The notes beneath the pieces are model-generated. The model saw only the letters and a list, made by a program, of their open reading frames with translations. It had not been told where the DNA came from and did not search any database. This document shows positions 26,401 through 40,034 of a stretch of 64,000 nucleotides of DNA, one piece after another. The stretch comes from Gymnogyps californianus. Taxonomy: Eukaryota > Chordata > Aves > Accipitriformes > Cathartidae. The translations under genes and the position numbers were made by a program. The stretch spans positions 14,992,368 through 15,056,367 of the forward strand of contig NC_059481.1 in NCBI RefSeq assembly GCF_018139145.2, in the 5' to 3' direction. Within the stretch, counting starts at the first letter, position 1. Every line of letters begins with the position of its first letter.

Positions 26401-29400
26401 TCCCACAGAGGAGAAACTCAATTCCTATCTCTGTGCTTCTATAACTCAATGCACTATTTACCGGGATAGAGCCAGACATGGCCACCCTCACCCTACTGAC
26501 CTGGGATAAATGATTATTTCCACCTGTACATCCAAAACTATCCATCACTCTCCCCTTCCCGGTAGAGCCCCTGCAGTTTGCCAGCATAACTGCGCTTGTG
26601 GTCACTCCCAGACCTGCTCTGGGTTATTAAGGGGGAAGTTTCTTAACGCTTTTGCCAGAGGTGAAGCAACACAGATTTTTATGCCAGCAATTTGGTATTG
26701 GGGTAAAGGGAGAGGAAAGAAAGGAAGGAGCAGCTGGGCACAATACCCTCAACTCAGCATGTCTGACCACAAACCTCTACCTCTTTCTAGCAGCTGAACT
26801 TTATATAACCACTGGAAAAGACTCCTTCAGCTCACACGGGAGACAGCGGGGGTTTTGGTGCTAAAGGCCCCAGATATATTGCTATTGCCCCACTACTGAG
26901 GTCAGTGGGACAGAGGCAGGCGACTGTCAGTACCAAGTGATAGTATCTGAATTGTGAAAAACCACGTTAATTCAAAGCTGCCTGACCCAGAGAAGAGAGC
27001 CACAGTTAACTGCAAACCCATCCTGGTGCAATGGTATAACACTATGTTGTGTTAAATCCTTAACAGAAACAGTCTTCAGAAGCTATTTTAATCAATTAAG
27101 AACAGTTGGACCCTTTAGCACATGGTTATCATCGTCTACTCATTATGTACTTAAAATGCAATTATGGACAGGAAAATAATGTTCATTTTCTATTGACCTC
27201 TTTTTACTCAAGTGAATTAAGTCTACTTCTCATCTGCATTCAAAGTCCCAGCTGCTTCCTGACTGAAACAGATCCTGTAGGCTTTTTATATCCAGTAGCA
27301 ATGCAGCAATGCCATATGTAAGACAAGGGTGCGTGGGGGAGCTAGGATGTCTCCTCGCTCCTGAATTATCAGGCTGTTCAAAGTTCCAGTGCAGAATCGT
27401 TCGCAGGATGGTGATTCATGAGGTAACGAAGAACCTAGATCCAGTTCCCAGGCTAAGTTTTTGGGGTTAGAAAAGCAATCTTGCTTCTCAAGCGTAAAAA
27501 AAAAATAAGGGAAAGGAAGACAGTTTTTAGAGTCACTTTCTATAACAGAGCAGATCTCTGAGACTGTTACTTATCCAACAGGCTGGGGGTAGAGTAAAAA
27601 GGGTGAATGTATAGTGAAGGAATTTTCCTGAACATATATAAATAGCAAACCATCACACTTTCACTGGAAGAAGCAAGATTTGCAGGAGGAACAAGTTACT
27701 ACGCTTTGAAATGCATCTGACTTCAGTGACTGAAACGTCTTCATACATAGTTTCAACAACCAACAAACCACATCTGAAATTCAGGGCAACACACGAGAAC
27801 TCCTGAAAACACAAATGCTTGTATTCCCTAAATTACATTGATGCAAGTTGCTTGCTACCATAATTAGCTCTGTCAGAAGACCTTAAATAGAAAGGAACGG
27901 AGGGGAGTCCCTGCAGCATAAACCAGCGGATACATGTACCAGAGTGGTGTGTAGTAAGGATGTCCCCAATTTCTTAAAAGCGGATCTGCATTCATTCCTA
28001 ACCTTTGCACTTACATTGTCATTTGATGGACAGATATGAATAGGCTACCTACATTTCACCATTAGATTGCTAATACAATTTCAAGGTTATATTTATAAGA
28101 AACCTGGCAAATGCTTTAATTGGTATCCACTGCAGTAGGTCACGAAGAAAAAAAAAAAACAAAACAAACTCCAGTGTAGCATTCAGGAAACTACTTCATA
28201 AGCTTAGAGAAGTTTTAAGTTGGGACAAAACAGCCTATCAGGACTTAAGACTTCTGTGAAGACTTGTTACTTTAAACTATACCTTCAGTAGATGCCAAAG
28301 GAATAATTTGAACATGATTCTTTGTGGTCAAGCTTAGGTTTTTATGCTGCTACTAGAATATGTAAACACTTCCTACTAAAAATTGCATATCAATAGAACT
28401 GGCCACATTGAATATCAGATACTTGCTGGCGCTTGTTTTTCAAAGTCAAAACTCTGCTTGGACTTCCCTTTGAGAAAATGAGGATTTTATTAGTTGGCAG
28501 AGAAGGGGAGGTGATACCAAGGGGAATTTGGCTTGGGAATGCAGTGTTCCAGTTAGAGCATCCTTTCTGGCAGAAAGGCTTTCCTCGGAGAAAGTTCAGC
28601 AGGGTTTCCTGAGACTGCTTAGCTCTCAGACCTGGTTTTATGGAGGCCTCGGAAGATGTCGAGATGGTGCCTTCAGACATATGGACCCACTCAGCAATGC
28701 ACAAAAACCACTGTCTTTCTCACTGCATAGTCGGTAGTGAGTCAGTGTGTGGCACTTGCAAAATAAAAAAAAAAGTTGAGGGGGAGGAGGGCTAAAGTTT
28801 GTGCTCGTCATATTGCTGCATAATATGGGAAATGCCAAGTGTAAGCTGTCAGCCTATATGGCCCACTGATTTCATATAGGTGTCTTGGAAGCACAAACTT
28901 TACTCAGTCTGAATATCACATTGGGTCTCCCTTTCCTCAGACCTGACCGACCAGATGTCCATGTGAATAATACTGCTCTTTATTTTCCTGCTCATGGGGG
29001 ACATTTGCTAGAATGATGACGACATCTGTCAGGCATTATATTTTGGTTAGCCCAAAAATACTGGGTTCAAGTGAAACAATCAAAAGTTTCTAGCTGCCCA
29101 CAGTCTGCTTGGTTGAAGTCAATGCAGTTTTTATGAGGCATTTTATTATTAAAAGAATTTCTCCAGAAATCAGCCCACCCACTGCCAGTCCAACGTTTAC
29201 AAAACTAATTTAGTTCAAGGGTGCTCACAGTCAAGCAAACGCAAGCCAAATATTATTCTCTGCTAGGGAAAAGTCATGCAAAGAAAGGTACCTGGCAATG
29301 TGCAGACCATATTTTAACATGCCCATAAAGTGCTATTTTCTAGCTTAGTGCTGTATATCTCTGCAGCAGCTCTACCATAGGGACCCCATTATTTACTGAA

Positions 29401-31435
29401 GATATCGCTACAGGGTTGCTGACCTTGGTAACATTACATGCATCAGGCTGTTTGTGAGCAGGCTCTCCAACCTTCCCACACTCCGTCTTCTTTAGCAACC
29501 AGCCAATACATGTCTCTCCTACTTTGAGGCTTGGTGTATTTATAAGAACTAAATTTTACAGCAGTCTCGGGCTACTTTCCATTGCTGCCCCCCTCAAAGC
29601 TGCGGGTACATTTGGGGTAGCCATGTAAATGGATAGAGATGCTTGACTAAATCTCAATTTGCAAAGTTCAGTTTGCAGAGCAGGCTTAAACAGAAGCAGA
29701 GCACGGCCAGGCACTGACCTGACGTACAGACGGTGGGGCAGCGTTGGAGGTTTCTGTTATTAAAAGGAGCTTCCCTCTATCTTTGCTTAATATGTTACTC
29801 TTAGTTAACAATTACTTTCAGCTTATTCAGAAAAATAGAAGAGGTCCTATGATTTTACTTGCCTTCCTTTAGAAGTGTTAACTCTTAAACTCTGCTAAAA
29901 TTGAGGTCTGTGCTTCCCCATTACAGGTGACTTGAACAATTCTGCTCTAAATAGCCAGCTGGAAGCAAAACACAGCTCCTTGCCTTGTCCTGCCATAGAG
30001 AATCCCTGTGGCCTGGGTTAGCTCCCGCCACACAAAACCTGAGCATCTCACACACCTTTGCATCCCAGGCTGTACACACGCAGAGGTCTCATTTTTGTGT
30101 CAATACAGAACAAAAAAACCCAAAAGAAACTGACAGGGGTTTTTAGTAAAGACGAAACCATTTTCCCCCAACCACTGCAACCAGATAATTCTTCACGTTA
30201 ATCTGCAATGACAGGGGAGAAGATCATGAGCTTTGCTATTTCTGTAAATCAGCTAATGTCAGAAACGCTGCAAAACTGATGAAAACCAGTTGCCCTTGTT
30301 CACCTTCTAAGAGAAGACCTATGCTAAACCACAATGGAGTTATAAAGGCTCTTTCTGCCACTTCACTCTCCCCCTCCTCAACCAAAACCCTGTTTTAAGA
30401 AACCTGGCTGTTGCTGGCACAAGAGCAGGAGTAGCTTCTGAACCCAGCACTGATGGAATAGCACCAGGCAGAACTGCAGCTGAGCAACAGAAAAGCAAGT
30501 GCTTTTTGAGCTGAACGTCCTGTCCTTCCAGATGCTCCCAGACTCAGCTGTGGCACATTGAACCTGTGGGAGATCTGGAGTCATTCCTTACCATAACGCA
30601 CAGCACTAGGACCATCTAGAAGACCTTGCAGGGAAAACAATTCAAGGGGAAGGAAAGAACACTTAGTCCAAAAAAAATCAGTTTCAGCTCTGCATTTACA
30701 CATATATAAAAATTCACCTTAGAAAAGGCTAGTTCTGTAATGAGGCATGACTGCAGTCCAGTTAGTTCCTATCCTAACATAAATCTTAACATAGAAGTAC
30801 ACGAAACAAGGCAGGAAAATATAGTTAATCCTAATGGTATCATCATATCTTGCTCCCTGCATAATTTTAAAGATCATTGGCTGGATGCTCTGTACTGAGT
30901 TACATCTCTGGAGAGCTGGTGTTCAAAGCTAAATCTGTCTTTTTCCAGGACACATGGATTTGGGGATGTAACTTCTATCCGTTAGATGCGTACTTGTTTC
31001 TGGCCCAAAGTCAAGTGTTCTGCAAGACAACTAGCCTCCGTTGCCTGCATTTGCAATTAACTAAACCTCCAAGAGCACAGACATAAAATGAGCCTGTGAC
31101 AATAAATAAACAAGTGCCAGTCAGGGGACAGGCAGAGACCCACTGGGACACATCTCACCTTATTATTCATAGGACTGAGCTGTTTGAGCTTAGTTTCTTT
31201 TCATGCATGAAAAGCTTTTGAAGAATCTCATTATTGTACTGAATATGTAAACATAAAGAGACAGAGTTAAACTAGAAGCAAAGATCAGTGCCTGGTTTTA
31301 AAAATATTAGAGCTGTATTACTTAAAGATATAAATAGAGATTGAAGCTGAAATTGGATCAGACCTTTAATATTTTCTCTTTTTTAATGGGGAGTTTTTCC
31401 AGGAGTCAGCGTGAAAGCATTAGCAATCAAAGAAA

Positions 31436-31985
31436 TAAGAAACGTGTTGCTGGGTCAGACCAGTGGTCCATCCAGCCCGGTACTCTGTCTCGGGTAGCAT
31501 CAAGGGGAGATGCTCATTAGGGATAGCATGTAAGCCTGGCCACATTTGGCATTCCGTCCTCCGACATCCACAACTGGTGTATTAGGGAAGTTATAGGGAA
31601 GACCTCTGCTTAGTGCTTTCAGTGTCTATTTACGGCCCTGTTGTCCATAACTCATCCAGCCCCTTTTGAGCCTGCTGGTACTGTCTCCAGTGGCAGCAAG
31701 TTTCAGAAAGTCACTACCTGCTGAATAAAGAAGTACTTTTTTCTGTTTCAAGCTGATTTCCTACTAGTTCCATTGAATGCCCCCAAGTTCCCCTGTTCTG
31801 GAAACTGGTGAATTTTTTTAATTAGGAGGAAACCATTTTCCCACCCACCTGATCTGTGATTTTGTATGACTCGAACATATTATTCCTCAGCCACCTTTTT
31901 CCCCAAACTGAAGAGTCCCATCTTCTTCAGGCACTTGTAAAGCAACTAATCATCCCTTTGACCATTTTAGTTGTTCTAAAGAGAG
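31436..31985 (-). repeat. Old CR1 LINE remnant, 3' end, minus orientation
   Basis: The right part, read on the minus strand, resembles the end of CR1 ORF2: a GGGACTCTTCAGTTTGGGGA block corresponds to the conserved GLFSLEKR region, and GTCATACAAAATCACAG to the VYKIM region. The left part contains GGTCAGACCAGTGGTCCATC and CAGCCCGGTACTCTGTCT, the 3'UTR signature of amniote CR1 copies, antisense on the plus strand. The copy is diverged and frame-broken, so it is an ancient insertion. No target-site duplication could be assigned. Confidence 0.8.
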
Positions 31986-33384
31986 CTCCCTAACAGAAGG
32001 TATCTATTCCTCAGCACACTGACCTGCTTTCAAATTACTGTGATCCTAGTCCACCAGAAACCAAAATAATAAACGTGGCTAGAAGGAGAAAACCAGCATT
32101 TCAGCTTGGGACATTCGAGCACATTCAGAAGTTAGTGTGATCCCTGCAAGGGAGAAAAGACCTTCCAAACTGCTGAGTCAGTTCAGGCAAGCCCTCGTCG
32201 CTCCCTGTACATTAGGTTCACTTAAAAAAAAAAAAAATGTTCCTTGTGGCTAATGGCGCATTAATAAGGTATTGGCTGTATAGGACTGTCGGGTGCTGTG
32301 CCAGAAACAGTCTTTTATAAATTGAACATGTACAAAGGTTCTGGCAGTCTGATTCCCAATGACCCACTGACAAGCTACTGATCTAGCTGAAGATGTGGAG
32401 ATGGAATGTAATTGCACACAATCTTTTTAATCAAGGACTACGCTTCCAATAATCTGCTGCAGTGACAAAGAAAACAACATCAGGCTGTAATACATGGCTG
32501 GAATCAAAGCTCCTTTCAGTACAGTCTTAATTAAAGAGTGGCTCTGACTACAAGTTTTATAGAATAGTCAATGAGCTTCCAGCTGAGGAGAGGACCTTTC
32601 TTGATGTGATGAAATGGCTGCACGTGTACTTAGAGCATGATCAGAAAAAAACATGTAGCAACACAGGTAAAACTCAGGCCATGGGCTGTACTTGGTAATA
32701 CCATCAATACAGATTGGGATGAGAGGGAAGGAGGGAATGAAAAAGCGTTAATCACCCCCAAAACCCCAAGCACAAACAAAGCTGTGGCCAAAGCCATCAC
32801 TAGCACAGATCAGAGCTGCTTCAGGGATGCTGCATTACAGCCTAGCTTACAGCAGCCCCCCAGGGCTTGGATGCCTGAGGACTGCAGATTTGGATGTGAT
32901 CCAGGGAGCATGCCCCAGAAATGGGAATGACGAGGAAGGTAAGAGCCATTGGGTGGCTTTTCACTACTTGGACAGTCTTAAATGTCAGGCTATGCTGGTG
33001 GTCACTAAATCGGTATTTTGCCCACCTCATGCCACCAAAGCCCATTCAGAAAGTGGCCAATTGCTTTACTATTCTCAGAGATCATTTTTGACTGTTCTCT
33101 GTCTTTGATTAAACACAAACTGTATTTTACACCCATCCATCTGCCACTTCTCATAAATATATTCTGCAACTAAAAGATACTTGAAGTTTACAAGTTTATT
33201 TTATCATCCCTCTGTATAACCACATTTTAGCATAATGACCTGTCGCAGAGGTCAAGCAAGTTTAACAGTATTTGCATGGGCTGCGCTTTGCCAGCCAGCC
33301 TCAATGCCAAAAAATAGTCTTGGACACATTTGATTTACTAGTACAGATATAGCCCACATGTCCCGTGAAGGACAAGAGACAGAG

Positions 33385-33475
33385 ACCATGAACAGCTGGA
33401 ACTTAGACTCAGGATCCTGACTGATCCTCGCTCTTCTGAGCAATGGGCCATTTATCCTTTCACCCAGCCTCACTC
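33385..33475 (-). repeat. Fragment of a tRNA-derived MIR-like SINE
   Basis: On the minus strand the segment reads AGAGCGAGGATCAGTCAG, then GATCCTGAGTCTAAGTTCC and AGCT. This resembles the 5' tRNA-like part of sauropsid MIR-like SINEs (AGAGC...GTCAGGACTCCTGGGTTC...AGCT). Only the head is recognisable. Confidence 0.4.
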
Positions 33476-36400
33476 GGTGACACGCAGAATTTGGAGGCTG
33501 CTATATTTGTTATCTACCTGCAGAGCTGGAGGCTAGAGCTCAATTATCCTTAAATTCTTATCAGGATCCTTCACTCCTGCCAGTGCTGTCATGGAAATGT
33601 AATGCATGTCCTGCCTCAAGGTTTTGGTTCATTTGTAATAAAAATCATCTGGCCTCTCTCTGAAGGAAAATGCAATCCATCCCCACTGGGAGACAGTTGA
33701 AAATATAGTTTATCTGGATGCCAACTGGATCCTCATCAGAAAGAAGCTTTTGTGCAGTATTCACGTGCAGAACTGTACAGAAAGGGGGGGGTGTCTGAAA
33801 ATGGGAAGATTTTCTGTGATGTTGAATCATTTGGCTGGTCGCACTGATTCCAGATGGTGCTCCAGGCGCTCAGCATCTCTGAAAACAGGCCAATTTTCAT
33901 TCTCCCAGTTCTTATAATAGTAAGAGAAAAACTGTTCTCTTGAGAAAAGAAAACAGGGAAAAACTAGTAATGATATTTCTACTTCTCCTGTTGGCAAATT
34001 ATAACCAAAATTAGCTAACATGCTGCAACAATTCTGGCTTTCCAGCTGGAGAGGGTGAGGAGCAGCGAGCTTCTCTGGATGTCTCACATAGCACAAAGCA
34101 CTGCTCCCTGAAACGACCCTAACCCAAACTCATTTCAGATCACCTGGGGCCCCTAACTTTTCATTTCAGCTCTTCAATTATTTTTTTTCTCTCCAGTTCC
34201 TCATACCAGTGAAGAGAGATAAATCTGTTTAAGTAGGGTTGGTTTTGCCAATGTTTCCTAAGGGTTTTTCATCCTTACCCAACAACATTTCTGGGCTTTG
34301 GGGCTGTTCCTTCTGCAGGTCCTTTTTTGCCCAGTGACCTGGCAACAGATGCTGAACAGTATATAACGCCATGTCCTGCTTTGCAGTCGAATCCATATTC
34401 CTACACAGGAGAACCTCTACATCCCATGGCTTATTCATTCAGTCTTTAAGACTCCGTTGCAAAATTTTTTCAGTTTAAGATACGATGTAGTTCAGCTGGC
34501 ATCACGCCTCCGATTAGATCACCACAAAGAAACAGAGAAATAGCACAGTAAATTACATGCGTGAGCACAAGCTACAAACTTCCATCCTTACTGTCCCCAG
34601 CAGACTAAACCGGTTCTGAAAAGCAACATACACGAGCAGTGTCTTTGATGGGAGCCCTGTGTAAAACTTGTGTCGTTTTGTTTTGAACCAAAACACACTC
34701 TGGACTTTGAGCTTTATTTTTGCTTATGTTTATTTGATCAAATCCCTCTCCCCACAAATCTCTGAAGTATCTGAGAAAAGTCTGTATTAAAAAAAGCTTA
34801 TGAATTAGTTATCAATATGGATTGATGAGTACTTGCATACACAAAACCTACTTCTTTTACTACAGCAAAGCTACCTGTAACTTTTTTTTGCTGTTTTGCT
34901 TCTGACATTAAGTTAATACCTTCTTGACTAGGAGTTTCCCTCATTAGTGAGAATTTAACTTCTCATTTTAAATAGGTGATTCAGAAATGAAGCAGGGCTA
35001 CGTGATTTCTTCATGCCAACGTTTGTGGCAGTTCTGCAGGTGTAACCCAGCTGTTTTGGTAAGCATTCATCCACAATACTTTTCCTCAAATGTCAAAACA
35101 TTGATACAGCCTCAATCTGATCGAGGTGTATGTAGCTTTTCAAGATGAAAGGACAAGAGATGTGTCTCTGAGAAGTATCCTGCAAGTTAGAGAATAACCA
35201 TCACCACCACAAGGTAGATATTCATGTAAAAAGGAGTTGCTGTTCTACCTCGAAGTGCACCTTTTGTTTTTGTAAAAGGAAAAAAAAAAAAGAAATAAAA
35301 TCTTTAGAGCAGAAGTGGAAAAAATTATGTTTTTCTTTTTTCCTCCCTGTCAGCTTTGCTGCAGTGAAAAATTTCCACATAGCTTTGCTTATAGTTCTCC
35401 TGGCTAACAGCCACAGTTTAATTTATAAAATAACTGACAGGACCAACAGGCATGTTTGTCTCCTTCCATAGGATTTAAACAGCAGAGAGTTTAAACAGCA
35501 GATACTCCATTAAAATGAGTTCATATCATATCTATTCAGACCTTACAAGCCTTGGCTTAAAAGCCAAATCTATTTGTTTCTCTAAGACTCCTTTACGTTT
35601 GCCACTCACCATGATGAAAGGGGATGCACACACCGTGCATCATAGCACTGAGTGATAAGAAAAGCCGCTTCAGACCCCTTATCAAAATACGTATTGAATG
35701 AAGGACGCTCCTGCTGCAGACAGACGTTCCTTTTCATGCACATCTAAACTTTACATATCATAGGTATTGCTTTGCATTTTCCTGGCATCATCTATTAAAG
35801 GATTTCAGTACCTGATGAATCAATGTTCCCAACAGGCCCCGGGTGGAAGCGAGTACCACAAGGAGGACGGGCTAAACCATGTTACAAAATCATTGCAGCT
35901 CTCACACCCACAGCAGAAACACAAATAGGGAACCAAAGAAATGTCCCTGCAGCATGCACAGGAGACACGGATCTCCTTTTCCCAGGGCCGAGCTGGGCTA
36001 TTGGCTTGCACGTTGCTCAGAGCCTGGCCAGTTGAGGACAGTAGTAGGGAGATGTAGCAAAAATCCCTGAACTGGGGTCTGAGGGAACACTGGATGTCCT
36101 TTCTTCTCTTGCTCCCCTATGGATTGTAAAGCAGACGATACAAAGATAACATTACCACCTCAGTCCTGGCTTATCTGCCTGTTTAGCTAGTATATGTTGC
36201 TTAAATCCTAACACTTCTCACCGTTGTTCCCAGTAGCCAGCAACTCATAAGGTCCGTCACTGATTCTACTCCACTTTTTTACCTCTGAACTACCATTTCC
36301 AGTCTCTAAAAAAGGTTCCTAGATGTTCTGAGGTTGTCATTTCAGCAAAGTTTAACCAAGGATTATCCACGCAAGTTGAACTTTGGGAGACTAGAGGTGC

Positions 36401-36915
36401 TTTTCTCTCCAGAACCCAACTGTCCATCAGTTCGCTCGATAGCTCTAAACAGCGACTTGCTCCCAAGCACAACCATCTATTTTTTTATCTTTTGTTAACA
36501 AGTAATACCACATGCTCCTCAAGTGAGTGAGAAATGATTATTTGATTTAGGACGCTCTCAAATTATAAGCAGCCCACAGTTATTTTAAATGTATGTTGCA
36601 TCTTTTTCTCAATGAAGATTAATGTTATTCTTGTCATGGGGCTATGTAAGAAGGAAACATTTGTGCAACAGCAATTTTTAACACTTTCCCCAGATTGATT
36701 TATGCGTTTACTTGTTTTCAACTTTTTAGGCACCCATAAATGATGTCTTTAGTCTTCTGGGGAATACTGACATCCAGTAATTTATGACTGGCTAAAAGCA
36801 AGTGTGTTGAGGGAAGACTATTTGTCTCTTGACCATAACTGAGTGGGCTAGATTGAATAAATGAGTTTGCATAAACTAAGCTGAGCATAAAGATTTGAAG
36901 TCAATATGTAAAGCA

Positions 36916-36964
36916 AGCAAAAAAAACCCCAAACAACAACAAAACCCAAACCAAAAAGCCAAAC
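36916..36964. repeat. A/C-rich low-complexity tract
   Basis: Alternating A-runs and CCC/CC blocks without G or T until the end, of the kind frequent in avian DNA. Confidence 0.8.
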
Positions 36965-37329
36965 AGTGGGTTAAAAACAAAGATTAAACCTGCCTGTGTG
37001 CTACAGGTACACAGGAGAAATCATGCTCATAGGAAGCCAGAGTCACTGAAATAAAGTATTGATTTTCTGCTGAAAGAACTGTAAGTATAAAAGGACAATT
37101 AATTTTTAAATGACGGTAACGGTCATATTATTGCTCTCTGGATATAGAAAGAAGCTCATCTGTCTATATCTATCTACAGCATTTGACTCTGTGCTCAGAG
37201 GCAGTGAGTTTTTAATCGAAACTAGATTGTTAAGAATATTAGAGTATGATTAAGTGTCCAGACTACTCTCTTATAGATTTGAACTTCAAATTGAAGGTGA
37301 GTTCATTTGACGCTCACACACAATACAAA

Positions 37330-38090
37330 CCTGAAGCAGCACTTCACCTTCCTTCCCGGCCATTCACCTCTACTCCCTTGCCTGAGCAACACCCTGTCCT
37401 GCTGAGTCCCCTCACCTGGGATTTGGGGTCATCTTTGGCTTGTTCTTCTCCCCAGCCTTCACATCCTACATCTTAAAACTCCTTTCCATACCAACATCTC
37501 AGAGTAACCATCTCTGCAGGCATCCTGAAAACAACAGGCAGGCTCTTACCACCTCACAGCTTTAATTACTACAACCTTCGACAAACTTCGACAAACATCT
37601 CACCCTACCACTGCTCCAAATACCACTGCAGAGGTCAGCTCCTGCTCCTTCCCTCAGAGCTTCGCCCAGACATGTGAGCCACCTCCCCTTTCAAGGGCCA
37701 ACAACAGCCTCTCCCCAGCTCTTCCCACCATCTATCTCCATTACCAAAAGGCCAATCCACACTTCCCTTTGGCCCTTGTTCCAGCATCTGTCACTTGGTC
37801 AGCACCCAAATCCCCTTCAAAGATGGGAGAGGAGCCCTGCAGAGGCTGTCTGCAAAGTAAACCTCACTGTCCTGCTGGTACTCAAGGTATTGGGTCATGG
37901 GCGTTGGGTCCCCAGCCATTACCTGTCTCACAATGTGCTCTTCAAGCCAAATATTGTCTTTTCTTCACACTTAGACTGTAAGTTCCCTGGAACTGTTGCT
38001 GTCATTTTGGTCCATGCTCACGGAGACCTTAGCATGGTAGATATGGTCCATGGCAAAGTCCTGACGCCCATACAGCAATGAATAAAAGTA
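37330..38090 (+). repeat. Possible L2/CR1-clade LINE relic
   Basis: The stretch is C-rich on the plus strand, unlike its surroundings. It ends with TTAGACTGTAAGTTCCCTGG and, later, GTCCATGCTCACGGAGACC, similar to the GACTGTAAGCTCCTTGGGGCAGGGAC tail module of L2-like LINEs. A 135-codon open frame inside (37,674-38,081) has no recognisable domain and probably reflects old LINE sequence or chance. Confidence 0.35.
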
Positions 38091-40019
38091 AGGTTTTGAG
38101 CAATCTTTCTGTGAGTTGATGAGTGGTGCTGTTGAGCAGGAGTTCTGGACTCCAGGCCATAAGAAATTTCAGAGAGTTAACAAAATTGAGTGGGGAAATA
38201 GGTTTGTCATCCAGTTTTGTCTGGTTGAAATTATTTTGTGTGCATGTAAAAAAGAATGTCATCCCAAATCAGACTGAAAAAAAATCCAAATAATGAATAG
38301 GTTTTAAGTCCTGGTATACCAGTTCAGATCAATCAAATAGTTTTGTTTAAGCAACTGAAACGTTTCACTTCAATTCTGGCCATTTTTGTAAAAAATAAAA
38401 AAGGTTAAAAAAAATCCAAAAACTAAAGATGCAGACTCCTGAGCAGTATCAATTCAGACCTGGCTGATCTTTCACTATGAATTAAAAATGGGATTTTTGC
38501 TTGTTTAAGAAGAAATAAGGATACGATGACTTTGGGCTCAAACATCGCTCTTTGTATCATAAATGTTCTTCTAGGGAACGTCTGACAAACAAATCCATCT
38601 TGTGTATGACTGTATCCAATTGCCTCGGGCTGTCACTGGAGCGATTCCCAACCGCTTAACGAATCCGTAACGCCCACATCCTGCGTGATGAGCAATTGTG
38701 ACTTTTTTTTTTTTTCTCTCTCCAGAACACATTGATGAGGAGAACTGCTTCCAGGTCTGGGTCGATGTAAACCTGAGTGGAGCCTGAACGCCGTTAAAGC
38801 CACACTGATTAACAAAACTTTTAAAATATGACTACAGTAAGGATTTTAACTCCACAATGCTGCTATGCTGGGATGTGACAGGCTTCCTACCCAGGTCTGG
38901 AAGGTAGGGATCTGCTTGCATATATGAAATCATATAGTTTCCCTTCCCTCCCCTCCCCGCACATCTGTTGTTTTGGGAAAGGAGTACAGAAGAAAAAAAA
39001 AATAAAGTGTTTTGAAATATATCCTGTGGGTTGAGATGAGTGGAAACATGATTAACCAGCATAGGAACTGGTATGGTTTAGACCAGCTCTCTGCAATATA
39101 TGTGGTACATTATTACCTCATATTTAAAGTGATAGTGCCAAGATTGTCAGGTCTGGAAAAAAAACCCATGTCTTTTAAAGTATCTTGCATAGGTAAGAAT
39201 GATTGCAAAATTCAGCCACACCAATATGCACAAGTGTTACATAGAGTCTGTAACAGAGCTGGTATAATAAAGAGGTTGCCAACATATCTCTGTCTGCTTG
39301 TGTACGTAAGGTAATAAAAAATTACTATAGCCTCTCTTCTATGGCAAACCCTCATGAAAAGAGCACTGGGAAACACAAAACAAACAGCAGAGCAAAGACC
39401 AAATCCCCAGGACAGATTCTTCATTGAGGTACCCAAGTTCTTTATCCCCAGGCCATGGTCTCTGACTGTTCTTGCACATGACTGCCAGGCTGCAGGGTCT
39501 CCTGACTGCAAGAATGGTCAGACAAGAACAAGCTGGGGCGACCAGGGCATCAAAACTGGATGATGCCAACCCACTGAAGAGATACAGGTGCTGCCTGGTC
39601 CTGGTCCTCTGCAATCCACAGGGACCCAAGTGCACAGAGTCACTTTTGGTACTGAATTACACCGCCCACCACAAGCCAGCACAGCTCCGTCCCTGGGATG
39701 ATGAGTCTGCCTGGGGCACCCATCAGTTCTCAGAGGAGTTAGAGGGGGAGAGATTGTATTGAAACACTTGGGGATTTACAGAAGAGCATACACTGAAGAC
39801 TGCTAAACTGCCTAATAGTTTGAACCAGGGATTACCCTTCTTCATCTGTTGGCTTTGTTTAAACCAAATTATGTTTTCAACTAATCTGAAGAAATTAAAA
39901 AAATACAATTCTGCAGCTCAGTGCTGACAAGCTGGTAAAAAAGTCATTTTCTACGATTCAGCTATTCAGAGAAAACTTGATCATTCAAGTATGAGCCTTT
40001 ATAATTGTTTCTGCTAATA

Positions 40020-40034
40020 TTTTTTTTTTTTTTT
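40020..40034. repeat. Poly-T tract (T15)
   Basis: Fifteen consecutive T residues in intergenic DNA. Confidence 0.9.

Larger units (their letters stand above)
10241..31435. other. Gene-free AT-rich tract of about 21 kb
   Basis: No exon of a known family is recognised on either strand. It contains the repeat fragment at 16.0 kb, T16 at 23,263-23,278, the CAAA tract at 23.37 kb, and AT-rich segments with many TAAT motifs near 25.0-25.4 and 26.0-26.1 kb. It may be intron of the CTXND1 transcript or intergenic. Confidence 0.5.

Noticed and set aside
32870..32940. Small exon ending at the GAAG/GTAAGAG donor (GT at 32,939)
   Set aside because: The donor is strong, but the acceptor candidates upstream have poor pyrimidine tracts and no coding match; left as unproven.
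37674..38081. 135-codon plus-strand open frame
   Set aside because: It lies inside a probable LINE relic and shows no reverse transcriptase or other motif.
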